Source: Wolbachia endosymbiont (group A) of Pogonocherus hispidulus (lineage in GTDB: Bacteria > Pseudomonadota > Alphaproteobacteria > Rickettsiales > Anaplasmataceae). Taken from it: 64,000 nt of DNA. Positions 37,236 to 46,668 of the stretch are shown piece by piece; the stretch's first letter is position 1; the number at the start of each line of letters is the position of its first letter. Both the position numbers and the translations under genes were made by a program. Where the stretch lies: the NCBI RefSeq assembly GCF_964028195.1, contig NZ_OZ034750.1, positions 248,001 through 312,000 on the forward strand. The letters run 5' to 3'. The notes beneath the pieces were generated by a model, which was given only the letters and a program-made list of their open reading frames with translations, was not told the origin of the DNA and did not search any database.

Positions 37236-39350
37236 ATGGTTGGGGTTAAAGAATCTGTGGAACATATCTTGCCAGTGGGTAATAAACAAACTAACGCACA
37301 AGAACTAAATTATGAATTAAATCCTGAGCAAGAGTATTTTGAAACAGATGAATCATTTAATAATGAATATGAGTTACTTAAATCAGAACATCTATTACAA
37401 GTTTTGTGTAATGATCCGTTAGAAACCTTAAGAAAGCGAGGATACTCAGAGAGTGAGATAGATGAAATATACAATCAGGGTGATTCTTGGTATACTCAAA
37501 TGACTATGCCGACACTTAAGGATAATGTACTACCATCTTTAATGGATAGTCGAGATTCATTACGTAAACAAGTGTGTGTTTGGTTTACTGAAGAACATAA
37601 TCTTACAGAAAGCCAAGAGAAGTTAAACATGAAGCTGCTAAATATTGTAAAGTATCTAGACTGGTATGATGAAAGTGCTCTTTTTGATTATGATAATGGT
37701 AGTGTTGATAAGCTTGAAAAATCTTTAGAAGCTAATAAAAGCAAACGGGATTTAAAAGTTGTTCTTAACCTTAAAAGAGGAGAATCTGATGCAACAGTAC
37801 TTCATGCAGTTTCAGGGGCTCATATATATGAAGTGGGTCGCAATCAGGAAGATCAAGCTGTAAGTTTACTCTTGGCAGCAGGAGCAGATCCTAACGCAAA
37901 AAATAATGAAGGAGAAACGCCTTTGCACTATGCTGCTGCTATTGGTAATGATGAAGGTGTAAATTTACTACTTCGTGGAGGTGCTAATCCAAATATATGT
38001 GATAAACAAGGAAAAACTCCACAACAGGTTGCAATCGATAATGGTCATTACAATGTGGCAAGGCTTCTTTTAACTAAAGAACAAGAGGAGTTGCGTAGAG
38101 AGTTATATAACATTCTTGTAATTCCTATATTCGGCCCTATTCACCTCAATAAAACTTTAAAAGAGTTTTTGGATAAACACAAGAGTAACCTGGATCTAAA
38201 AGTGGTGTTAAATATTCGGAGTGAAAGAGGTGAGTTAGAAGTTCTTGAGTGTGCTGGAAATATTACTTATATTGATAAAGCTATTGGTGCAGAAATAAGA
38301 GACTTATTTTTGAAGGCAGGTGCATCATGTGATGTACCTCATTGCATAGTAGAGGAAAAACGTCCCCTCGTTTTATGGCACCGTTTAATGCCAGATCAAA
38401 AGAAAAAATTAGATGATTTTTTAGACAGGGTATCTAAAGCTGAAGATATGGACAAACTAGAAAAAGTTGTAGATGAGGCAATCAGATCTGGAGTGCGGCT
38501 AAATTTTAACAAAGACTTTTCTCCAGAAGACCCTATTGCATGTAACTGGTATAGTTTCACAGATTATGTGATAAAAAGAATTGGTGAGTTAAATAAGTTA
38601 AAAAGGAATTCTAAAGTTGCTAGTGATATAGTGTATAATTTGGTATCAGCAGGGGCAGTATTGTATAATGAAAATAGTATTAATGTAATTAACGAACTGG
38701 AATTAGAATTTAAGTATCATAAAAATAATATCTTTGATGCTTATGCGAGCTACGTCGATAATGCTTATAAACTTGTTAAAGTTGCAAGAAGTGCAGCCAA
38801 TAATAAGCTGAATGATGTAAAAATGGATAACTCTGTTCTTTATTTGGAATATTCAGAAGATAGCACAATAAATGTTGCAATGATCACAGATAAAGTAAGA
38901 GATCTAGAGCTAAATCAGAAAGAGGTAGGATATAGAAGAAGTATAATAAAGATCGGAAAAAGCGAGGTGGATATTATAACAGAAAATGGTATAAGGAATT
39001 ACACTAACCTTGCAGATAATAGTGATATAGTGTTAACTTTCCCTACCAGTCAGGGAGAGTTAGAAGTGAGGTTATGTACTGATATCAAGAATAAAGGTCT
39101 AATAATGGTCAAAGTGAATAATCAAGGTTTGCTGGAGCAATTAAAAAATTGTAACGAAAAAATAGGGAAGAATTGTTTACTTGGTGGATATTCGGTTTAT
39201 GATGCTATTGAGCAGGGGTATTTTGAAAGGTATGGAAAACCTAGTCAATCTCATAGTACATCTAAAACTTGGGCAGATAAAGTACAAGAATCAAGAAGAA
39301 ATCAAAGCGAGAGCACCAGCGGTATACTAAATTTTATGGGCAAAAAATGA
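37236..39350 (+). CDS. ankyrin protein with recurring C-terminal region
   Basis: The 704-residue protein has a unique N-terminus (1-115), a helical segment, and two to three ankyrin repeats at about 185-285 (GETPLHYAAAIGNDEGVNLLL). From about residue 390 to 690 it carries the region shared with 44067-46406 and 16899-18131. Landmarks are EKVVDEAIRSGVRLNF, VKMDNSVLYLEYSEDSTIN, RNYTNLADNSDIVLTFPTSQG and IGKNCLLGGYSVYDAIEQGYF. AGGAGGGG precedes the ATG. No enzyme motif is recognised; a secreted host-interacting role is inferred from family and context. Confidence 0.8.
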   Translation: MVGVKESVEHILPVGNKQTNAQELNYELNPEQEYFETDESFNNEYELLKSEHLLQVLCNDPLETLRKRGYSESEIDEIYNQGDSWYTQMTMPTLKDNVLPSLMDSRDSLRKQVCVWFTEEHNLTESQEKLNMKLLNIVKYLDWYDESALFDYDNGSVDKLEKSLEANKSKRDLKVVLNLKRGESDATVLHAVSGAHIYEVGRNQEDQAVSLLLAAGADPNAKNNEGETPLHYAAAIGNDEGVNLLLRGGANPNICDKQGKTPQQVAIDNGHYNVARLLLTKEQEELRRELYNILVIPIFGPIHLNKTLKEFLDKHKSNLDLKVVLNIRSERGELEVLECAGNITYIDKAIGAEIRDLFLKAGASCDVPHCIVEEKRPLVLWHRLMPDQKKKLDDFLDRVSKAEDMDKLEKVVDEAIRSGVRLNFNKDFSPEDPIACNWYSFTDYVIKRIGELNKLKRNSKVASDIVYNLVSAGAVLYNENSINVINELELEFKYHKNNIFDAYASYVDNAYKLVKVARSAANNKLNDVKMDNSVLYLEYSEDSTINVAMITDKVRDLELNQKEVGYRRSIIKIGKSEVDIITENGIRNYTNLADNSDIVLTFPTSQGELEVRLCTDIKNKGLIMVKVNNQGLLEQLKNCNEKIGKNCLLGGYSVYDAIEQGYFERYGKPSQSHSTSKTWADKVQESRRNQSESTSGILNFMGKK

Positions 39351-39435
39351 AGCGAAAGATATTGGCTTTGCTATTTCAAAAACATCTTGCTTTATTTTAT
39401 TATTTTAGTAGTAGTATAATATTTTGGAGGGGTTT

Positions 39436-40680
39436 ATGCATAATGCAATAGAACAAAATAACCTTAGTAAGGTTAAAGAGCTTGTTAGAAATGGAGCAAG
39501 TATTCACACTAGAGATGTAAGTGGCAGAAAGCCTATGCATTCAGCTGCCAAGTTTGGTCGTAATAATATTATAGAGTTTTTGTTAAGCAAAAAAGTAAGT
39601 ATTGATGATGTTAACAGTAATGACAGTACACCACTACACTTTGCTGCTGGATATGGTCAGTTAGATACTGTAAAGTTTCTTGTAGGCAAAGGAGCTAACA
39701 TTAATTTTAAGAATAGCATTGGTGGCAGAAAACCTATACATGATGCTATCATTGGAGATCATAAAAATATTGTGGAGTTCTTATTAAGCAAGGGAGTGAG
39801 TATTAATGATGCTGATGAAATTGGTAGAACCACATTACACTATGCTGCATCCGAGAATAAATTAGAAGTGGCAAAATTTCTAATTGATAAAGGGGCTAAT
39901 ATTTATGCTAATAATACTTGTGGTCAAGAGCCTATGCATCTTGCTGCTTACGCAGGGCACGTAAATATTATAGATTTGTTCTTAAGTAAAGGAGTAAGCA
40001 TTGAAAATACCGATAAAAATGGTTTAACTCCACTACACTATGCTGCTCGATTTGATCACTTAGATCTTACAAAATTTCTAATTAATAAAGGAGCTAATAT
40101 TCATGCTAAAACCATTAAGGGTCAAAAACCTATACATCTTGCTGCCCGCGGAGGATACAAAACTGCTAATACTGCTAATATTGTAAAGTGCTTCTTAAGC
40201 AGCGGAGTAAGTATTAATGATACTGATACAAATGGGTTAACTCCGCTACATTATGCTGCTAAACATGCTGAATTGGAGGCTGTAAAACTGCTAATAGATG
40301 AAGGGGCTGATATTCATGCTCAAACTGTTGATGGTCAAAAGCCTATACATCTTGCCGCTCGCGGAGGAGGACGAACAACCCCTAATGTTATAGAGCTATT
40401 CTTAAATAAGGGAGTAAGCATTAATGAAATTGATGCAAATGGTTTGACTCCGCTACACTATACTGCTGGTGTTGATGGGTATTTTAAAGAAATCACTGCA
40501 AGGTTTCTAATTAATAGAGGTGCCAATACTCAAGTTAAAGATAATAATGGCAAAACACCTTTAGATCTTGCTAGAGAAACTGGACGTATGGGAATTGCAA
40601 GTATGTTAAGTACTACAAAAGTGACGGATGTATCGTTACAACAGCACTCTGGATCGAGTAAATTTCCTAGTAGAGTTTGA
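39436..40680 (+). CDS. ankyrin repeat protein
   Basis: The 414-residue protein consists almost wholly of ankyrin repeats (about 11-12), alternating two forms such as GLTPLHYAA..DHLDLTKFLINKGANIHAK and GQKPIHLAARGG. It has no signal peptide or membrane segment, and a short polar tail. The ATG at 39436 follows GGAGGGG; a TTG four codons earlier overlaps that site. Such proteins bind host proteins when secreted by Wolbachia, but the target here is unknown. Confidence 0.88.
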   Translation: MHNAIEQNNLSKVKELVRNGASIHTRDVSGRKPMHSAAKFGRNNIIEFLLSKKVSIDDVNSNDSTPLHFAAGYGQLDTVKFLVGKGANINFKNSIGGRKPIHDAIIGDHKNIVEFLLSKGVSINDADEIGRTTLHYAASENKLEVAKFLIDKGANIYANNTCGQEPMHLAAYAGHVNIIDLFLSKGVSIENTDKNGLTPLHYAARFDHLDLTKFLINKGANIHAKTIKGQKPIHLAARGGYKTANTANIVKCFLSSGVSINDTDTNGLTPLHYAAKHAELEAVKLLIDEGADIHAQTVDGQKPIHLAARGGGRTTPNVIELFLNKGVSINEIDANGLTPLHYTAGVDGYFKEITARFLINRGANTQVKDNNGKTPLDLARETGRMGIASMLSTTKVTDVSLQQHSGSSKFPSRV

Positions 40681-41169
40681 GAAGGATAACGGGAGAAAAA
40701 CTTTATCTATTTAAAGTAGAAAATTATTATAAGTTTTATATTAATTTTAAATTAATTGGTATTAAAAATTTAAGTAATCTAGCTATTTTCAACAACCAAA
40801 ACCAGCTAGCGTGAGAAGAAGTTTTCTTGGGATGCGTTGGTCTACCAAGTGTACCGTTCGAACTTTTCTTTATAATAATTCTACTATACTATAAAGTCAG
40901 CTATATTAGCCTACTTTAACCAAATTTATATATGAACTAGTTTGCCTAGCTTTGTTGTAACAATTTTACGTTTTTATTTACACAACCCTATTTTTACGCA
41001 ACGTGTTCTCACAAATATACGTACTTTTTTGCATTTTTGAAGAGAGTCAACAATTAAAACTTTTGTGACACTAATTGGTTTACGTTTCTGCTAAAAATAT
41101 TTTTTCAAAAGTAGTTGTGTTATAAATTCATTATGGTATGCTAACTCAATATTATTTTAGGGGGTTCTT
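40681..41169. other. 489-bp intergenic region
   Basis: No gene is supported in this A+T-rich stretch. The part at 41024-41117 is a diverged copy of 35423-35522 upstream of the LRR gene, so it probably holds the promoter of the next gene. AGGGGGT just before 41170 is a strong ribosome-binding site. Confidence 0.5.
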
Positions 41170-42075
41170 ATGTTATTACCAATAGCAGCTGGAGGTGCAC
41201 TAGTTGGTGGAGTTTATACTATATATAGACAAAGTACAATCATATCAAAACTAGAAGCTCAAAGTAAGCAAATATCAGAAAATCATGAAAATCAGTTAAA
41301 AGCAATTGAAGAAAAGTATTCTTCTTTACTTAAAGCAGCAGCCAAAGAGAAAGAAGAGTCAATGAAAAGATCCGAAGAAGAAAAAGAAGGGTTAGCGGTA
41401 TTAGTAAAAAAGATGGATGAAGAAGGAAAAGAAACAGAGGAAAGATATCAGGAATTATTGAACAAAATGGAGCAAGAAAAAGAAGATTTAATCAAAAAAA
41501 CAAACAAAGAGAAAGCAGAGCTCAAAGAATTAATTGATGCAGTCGTTCAAGACAGAAAAGAATTAATAGAAAGGTCTGAGGAAGAAAAAGAAGATTTAAA
41601 AGAATTAATAAAAAGAATGGATGAGAATAATAAAAAAACAGAAGAGAAATATCAAGAATTAATTAATAAAATGGAGCAAGAAAGAGAGGAGTTAGTTAAG
41701 CAAATGCATAAAGAGAAGCAAGGCCTCAAGGAATTAATTGAGACAATGGCTAAAGAAAAAAATGAGTTAATTGAAAGAATTGATAAGGAAAGAAATGAGG
41801 ATAAGCTAGTTAATCAAGAATTACTTGCAAAGATGAATACAATTCTTTGTCTTCCTGGCGTGAATGCTGTAATACAAAAATGGGAAGAAGCAGGAAATAT
41901 GTATATATCGAACCATATTCAATCTAGTAATGAAGGTGAATCAAGTAAAACTGTTTCAAAATTACAAGATGATAATAGTTCAGAATGTGAATCTAACATA
42001 GAGATAATTGAAAATCCAAGTACTGATATAGATGAAGTAAAGCTAAGCAGTAGCTGCCAAGGAATGAGTAAATAG
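41170..42075 (+). CDS. coiled-coil protein with N-terminal membrane segment
   Basis: The 301-residue protein begins with a short hydrophobic Gly/Ala-rich segment (residues 2-19). A long charged coiled coil follows (about 22-225), with repeated units of the type KMEQE.E.L.K...KEK..L.ELI. The tail from 240 is Ser-rich and disordered. It could form an anchored rod. The following membrane protein gene starts 16 bases downstream in the same direction, so the two are probably co-transcribed and may interact. No family is recognised. Confidence 0.7.
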   Translation: MLLPIAAGGALVGGVYTIYRQSTIISKLEAQSKQISENHENQLKAIEEKYSSLLKAAAKEKEESMKRSEEEKEGLAVLVKKMDEEGKETEERYQELLNKMEQEKEDLIKKTNKEKAELKELIDAVVQDRKELIERSEEEKEDLKELIKRMDENNKKTEEKYQELINKMEQEREELVKQMHKEKQGLKELIETMAKEKNELIERIDKERNEDKLVNQELLAKMNTILCLPGVNAVIQKWEEAGNMYISNHIQSSNEGESSKTVSKLQDDNSSECESNIEIIENPSTDIDEVKLSSSCQGMSK

Positions 42076-42091
42076 TTTAACCGAGAAAGTA

Positions 42092-43882
42092 ATGCTGCCT
42101 TTTTTACTTATAAGCATATTGCTTTCTCTCTTCATTCTACTACTAATCTATTGTTATTTGAAATGGAAAAGAGGAAAAGTTATGTCTGAAAATTTTGAGA
42201 TTGATATTGAAGTTGATCAACAGGAGCAAGGTTCAACAGCAGTAGATCATATTACGCTCGAGGATACACTAAAGCTACTGAAGTCTGATGGGTTATTATC
42301 TGATCTTGATAATGATCTACACAAAATTCGTACGGGAAAGAAAGCTATAACAGATCATAAGGAATATTTTAAAACGCAGGTTGATAGTAAGCTTAAAAAG
42401 CTCTGCACGATATATCATCCTGACTCAGTACGAAGGCGAAATGGATCTGAAGAAGAAGTGCTGAAAGCAACAGCAGTGCAGGCAAAAATAAATCCCGTGC
42501 GAGATATACTAGGGCACTTTAATGAAAACTTTTCTCAATATGATGACTTTAAATATAGCTATTTTAGTAAAGTAGAGGTTAATTTGTTAGGTAATGAGGA
42601 AAAATTAAGACAAGTAAGCTATACTGTACTAAATAAACTAGGTGAGTTGTCTTATATCAAGCATGAGAAGTTAATACCTAATCTGAATCAATTTTTAAAA
42701 TCAGGGCAAAGTAGCACGAAAGGATTTATCTCAGGTAGCTTTAATAAATTTCTTAAGGAAAGAAATAATGTTGAATTTTATTTTCGAGAATACTTATATG
42801 CTTACAAAGAATTATTCATTGATCTAAAGTCATTTTATGAGCTGTGTAAAGAAGATAATTATATGAAGCCCATTGCAGCTCAAATGTTAAATGAGTGTAG
42901 TACTCAGGGTAAAATATTGACTAAAATTGACGACTTTTTAGGTCAAAGTGAATTTCAACACAAGATGTTAATCAACGCAAACAACTTAATAAAATGTGGG
43001 TATCCTTATTGCATTAATAATCAAGAAGATTATCAAAAAGCAGATAAGTATTTTACTCTGCCATTTATAGAATATATAAATATTTTAGCTATATGCCATA
43101 AGGTTTATTTAACTCAAGAGCCTAGAAGTATAAATTTACTAGCATCATGGGTGCTATCGTTTACGACAGTTTGTAGTACCTCTAAAAATAGTGAAGTTAT
43201 ATGCAAAGCTAATAATGAAGTTATTGAAAATTTAAACGATCTTTTATCATTACATAGACTTTCTCATCACCTTTTGGCTTATTATTGCTATGGTAATGAA
43301 GCAAGTAGGGAATCGGCAGCTAAGTCTTTACATATTGACTCATTGAATAAAGAATATGCACTGCAGTTACTCGTTCAAGTGATCGATGTATACTCAGGCT
43401 ATCTGGAAAGGGAGTTTCCGCCTGAAAAGGATTTTTATGAAAGGATTTTAGAAGTGCAGATGAATTTTTTAGAGACGATGGATAGTCTATACAACGAATT
43501 TTACAAAAAAATGGATAAACATGGTGAGCAATTTCTTAAAGAAGATTTAGAATTTCATAGACAAATCGATGGACAAGATTCAGAGCGTCGTCAGTTAGTT
43601 TCAGGACTTCTAGTAAAACGTATGGAACGTAGAAAAGCAACTTTTGCAAAAATAGAAAAAATGACAAATGGAAAAATATCTGAAAGTACTAAAGAAGAAC
43701 AACAAAACAAAACCAGTTGCAGCTCACCTAGCCAACAATGTCCTAAAAATCAAGCTGGTGACCAGCTAGGTCCAGGTAGCAAATTGAGTGAAGCACAGCC
43801 AATATTGCGTAGCCATTCGCTTAACTCTTTACATTCTGATAATAGTGATATTAAAATAGACAGCAGTTCACAATGTCGTTAA
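42092..43882 (+). CDS. membrane-anchored protein with J-domain-like HPD motif
   Basis: The 596-residue protein has an N-terminal membrane segment (residues 3-23) followed by KWKRGK, which places the rest in the cytoplasm by the positive-inside rule. Residues 97-140 look like helices II and III of a J domain: SKLKKLCTIYHPDS, with HPD at 109-111, then KATAVQAKINPVRDIL. The rest is helical and unrecognised, with a disordered Ser/Gln-rich tail similar to the LRR protein's tail. J domains recruit DnaK/Hsp70. It is probably in an operon with the coiled-coil gene. Confidence 0.65.
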   Translation: MLPFLLISILLSLFILLLIYCYLKWKRGKVMSENFEIDIEVDQQEQGSTAVDHITLEDTLKLLKSDGLLSDLDNDLHKIRTGKKAITDHKEYFKTQVDSKLKKLCTIYHPDSVRRRNGSEEEVLKATAVQAKINPVRDILGHFNENFSQYDDFKYSYFSKVEVNLLGNEEKLRQVSYTVLNKLGELSYIKHEKLIPNLNQFLKSGQSSTKGFISGSFNKFLKERNNVEFYFREYLYAYKELFIDLKSFYELCKEDNYMKPIAAQMLNECSTQGKILTKIDDFLGQSEFQHKMLINANNLIKCGYPYCINNQEDYQKADKYFTLPFIEYINILAICHKVYLTQEPRSINLLASWVLSFTTVCSTSKNSEVICKANNEVIENLNDLLSLHRLSHHLLAYYCYGNEASRESAAKSLHIDSLNKEYALQLLVQVIDVYSGYLEREFPPEKDFYERILEVQMNFLETMDSLYNEFYKKMDKHGEQFLKEDLEFHRQIDGQDSERRQLVSGLLVKRMERRKATFAKIEKMTNGKISESTKEEQQNKTSCSSPSQQCPKNQAGDQLGPGSKLSEAQPILRSHSLNSLHSDNSDIKIDSSSQCR

Positions 43883-44066
43883 TCTGGCAGGCATAGCTAA
43901 TTAACAAGCAGAAGCATAGCAGGCTCAGAGGTGTGCACATCAATGTCAGTGAAGTTTGTGGGAGTGTCAAGCTAAAGAATACAAAAGTTAGAAAAATTAT
44001 TCTTGCATTAGCTTTTATCCGTGCTATGTATTACACATAATATTTTTGATAGATTAGAGGGAAAGC

Positions 44067-46406
44067 ATGTTAACTAAAGGTACTGAACCTAAACAGGCTT
44101 TAGGTAATGAAACAAATCCAGGAGATGAAAAATGGTTGGAACAGGAAGAAGGGAAAACATCGCTAGAACAGGAAAAGCAGGATAAAACGGTAGAGAGTGA
44201 AAAATTTGCTAAACAGCGGCTAGAACGGGAAAAACAGTTAGAAGAGGAAGAACACCTAGAGCTGAAAAGATGGGAAGAACAGCTAAAACAGAAGGGAGGG
44301 GAAGAGTGGCTAGAATGGGAAGAACATAAAAAATGGCTGAAATGGGAAAAATTGGACGAACCGGCGAAATGGCTACTATTGCAAAATTGGCTAGAAGAAA
44401 GGAAGTGGCACCAGGAGGATAATGAGCATTATTTGATCAGAGAATGTTTCGAAATACGTCGTAATGATAATGATACTTTGATAGATTCTGCTAAAGGTTT
44501 AGGTACTATTAATTTAATGCGTGCATGGTTTTGTGATGAATCTGATTTAACAGAGAATCAAAAGAAGTTAAATACAAAATTATTAAATATTCTCAGCGGA
44601 TATCCAGATACTGGTGGTAGAGGTAGTTGTAGCTATAGTATAAAAGTTTGTACATTTTTAAAAAGCAATAAGAACAATAAAGATCTGAAAACTGTTCTTA
44701 ATCTTAAAAGAGGAGAATCTGGATTGACAGTATTGCATGCGGTAGTAAGTATGGCTGCAGAATATGGAGGAAGGTTAGCTGAAGAATATGTATCTGCTGC
44801 ATGTTCACTCATAGAAGCAGGAGCTGATCCTAATGTACAGAATGATAGAGGGCAGACACCTTTGCATTATGCTGCTATTGGGTCTGGAGGTGATGGTATA
44901 GATCGCCTCATAGAAGCAGGGGCTGATCCTAATGCACAGGATATTGAAGGGAAAACACCTTTGTATTATGCTGCTGGCCTTGGTCATGACAGAGGTATAG
45001 AATTGCTCCTACGGAAGAAAGCTAAGTGCGATGTACTTGATAAAACAAGGAAAACCCCACTACAAGTTGCAATTGATAATCATCAATACCACGTTAAGAG
45101 ACACTTCCCAACTGACAATCAAAAGAGGTTGGATAAAGAATTACGTGATATAATGTGCAAACGTTTCCCTATTAATGACAATTGGGATGAAGATGATAAT
45201 CTCATTGCTGAAGCCGTTAAAAATCTAATTGCTGAAGTCGTTAAAAATCTAAAAGAGTTTTTGGATAAACATGAGGGTGACCAAGATCTAAAAGTGGTTT
45301 TAAATTTTTATGATGAAGAAGGAAAATCAATAATGTTGCAACATGCCAGAGATATTTCTTCTGTTTCTGAAGCTGCTACTGAAGTAGAAGACTTACTTTT
45401 GAAAGCAGGAGCAACTGACCAAAAAGACTATAACAGGGAAAAATGTTTGCCCAAATCCAGGACCCTATGGGATGATTTAACACCAGACCAGAAGAAGAAG
45501 CGAGATGAATTTTTTGCTAAAGTAAATCAAGCTCAAGATATGAAACAACTGGAAGAAGTCGTAGATCAAACTATACGGTCTGGAGTAAGGCTTAACTTTA
45601 TTGATCCAGAGGAAGTAGCGCAACAAGATAAAGGTAGTTTTACAGATCATGTAATGAAAAAAATTAGTGCATTAAAAGAGAGTTCTGAAATTGCTAGTGG
45701 TATAATATATAAATTAGTATCAAAAGGAGCAGTGTTACATAACTTGGATAGACTGGAATCAGGATTTAAGGATCATAAAACCAATATAAAAAGAGCTCAT
45801 AAAAATTATATGAATAATGCTCTAGAATTTACGAAAATTGTTAAAAATGCGGCTGCTGGTAGAGTAAAAGATGTAAAAATGGATAATTCTACTTTTTACT
45901 TAGAATACTCAGAGGACAGCACAATAAATGTTGCAAAAATTACAGATGGAGCAAGGGATTTAGGGTTAGTTCAAGGGGAAATAGAATATGGAAGAGATAT
46001 AATAAAGATCGGTAAAAGTGAGGTAGAAATTATAACAGCAAATGGCATAAGGAATTACACAGACCTTGCAGATAATAGTGATATAGTATTGACTTTCCAT
46101 ACCAGTCAGGGGAAATTAGACGTTAGATTGTATCCTGACAAACAAGATAAAATAATAGTAGAAGTGAGTAATAAAAAGGAAATATTGGAAAAGTTCAAAA
46201 ATTGTAAAGAAGAATTAGGTAAGAATTGCTCATTTGGTGGGGATTCAGTATACGATGCTATTGAACAGGGATATTTTGAAAGGTCTGGAAAATTGATGCG
46301 TTCTGAAGCAATGAGTCAATCTAATGGACAGAAAAAAGGGAGTTGGTGTGAAAGAATAAGCAGAGCCTCAAACTCAGAACAAACAACAAGCCGTGCTATG
46401 AGATAA
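44067..46406 (+). CDS. ankyrin protein with recurring C-terminal region, paralogue
   Basis: The 779-residue protein is a paralogue of the one at 37236-39350, with a different N-terminus: about 120 residues rich in E, K and W (EEWLEWEEHKKWLKWEK), probably helical. Ankyrin repeats lie at about 220-345 (two copies of LIEAGADPN(V/A)Q). The shared C-terminal region spans about 470-765, with EEVVDQTIRSGVRLNF, VKMDNSTFYLEYSEDSTIN and LGKNCSFGGDSVYDAIEQGYF. AGAGGGAAAG precedes the ATG. Function is unknown. Confidence 0.8.
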   Translation: MLTKGTEPKQALGNETNPGDEKWLEQEEGKTSLEQEKQDKTVESEKFAKQRLEREKQLEEEEHLELKRWEEQLKQKGGEEWLEWEEHKKWLKWEKLDEPAKWLLLQNWLEERKWHQEDNEHYLIRECFEIRRNDNDTLIDSAKGLGTINLMRAWFCDESDLTENQKKLNTKLLNILSGYPDTGGRGSCSYSIKVCTFLKSNKNNKDLKTVLNLKRGESGLTVLHAVVSMAAEYGGRLAEEYVSAACSLIEAGADPNVQNDRGQTPLHYAAIGSGGDGIDRLIEAGADPNAQDIEGKTPLYYAAGLGHDRGIELLLRKKAKCDVLDKTRKTPLQVAIDNHQYHVKRHFPTDNQKRLDKELRDIMCKRFPINDNWDEDDNLIAEAVKNLIAEVVKNLKEFLDKHEGDQDLKVVLNFYDEEGKSIMLQHARDISSVSEAATEVEDLLLKAGATDQKDYNREKCLPKSRTLWDDLTPDQKKKRDEFFAKVNQAQDMKQLEEVVDQTIRSGVRLNFIDPEEVAQQDKGSFTDHVMKKISALKESSEIASGIIYKLVSKGAVLHNLDRLESGFKDHKTNIKRAHKNYMNNALEFTKIVKNAAAGRVKDVKMDNSTFYLEYSEDSTINVAKITDGARDLGLVQGEIEYGRDIIKIGKSEVEIITANGIRNYTDLADNSDIVLTFHTSQGKLDVRLYPDKQDKIIVEVSNKKEILEKFKNCKEELGKNCSFGGDSVYDAIEQGYFERSGKLMRSEAMSQSNGQKKGSWCERISRASNSEQTTSRAMR

Positions 46407-46466
46407 AATGGATGGTGCTATCAGGTTAATGGCTTAAGAGATTTTCTAAGGAAATTGTCTTGATAT

Positions 46467-46606
46467 TTATGATCTTTCAAGCATACCACTAGCTTTAAGA
46501 TTTTTTAGGTCAGTTGCCTGGTGTACTACATTAATAGGAACACCTACCTCAAGTAGATTCTTCACCAACTCTTGAAATTCAGCTAACTTTAATAGACTTT
46601 AGCATA
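46467..46606 (-). pseudogene. remnant of Rpn/regulator C-terminal tail
   Basis: This short minus-strand frame encodes LVKNLLEVGVPINVVHQATDL before a stop. It matches in pattern the C-terminal tail of the Rpn proteins (AKNLLKAGISIDVVSQTTGLS) and of the XRE regulators. It has no start and is only about 45 codons long, so it is a leftover of a lost paralogue next to the second Rpn gene. Confidence 0.5.
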
Positions 46607-46612
46607 AAGAAG

Positions 46613-46641
46613 TTGAACATTTCTTCAGAATTGTGTATAAT
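46613..46641 (+). promoter_or_regulatory. sigma-70-type promoter for second Rpn gene
   Basis: TTGAAC at 46613-46618 and TATAAT at 46636-46641 are spaced 17 bases apart, 27 bases ahead of the ATG. The segment is nearly identical to 25146-25174 upstream of the first Rpn gene. Confidence 0.65.
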
Positions 46642-46668
46642 CATTAATGCTTTTTAGGTTAATTTCTT

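Noticed and set aside
26586..46406. Cytoplasmic incompatibility genes (cifA/cifB) in the accessory module
   Set aside because: None of the proteins shows the expected deubiquitinase or PD-(D/E)XK pair in the cif arrangement; the Rpn proteins are a different family.
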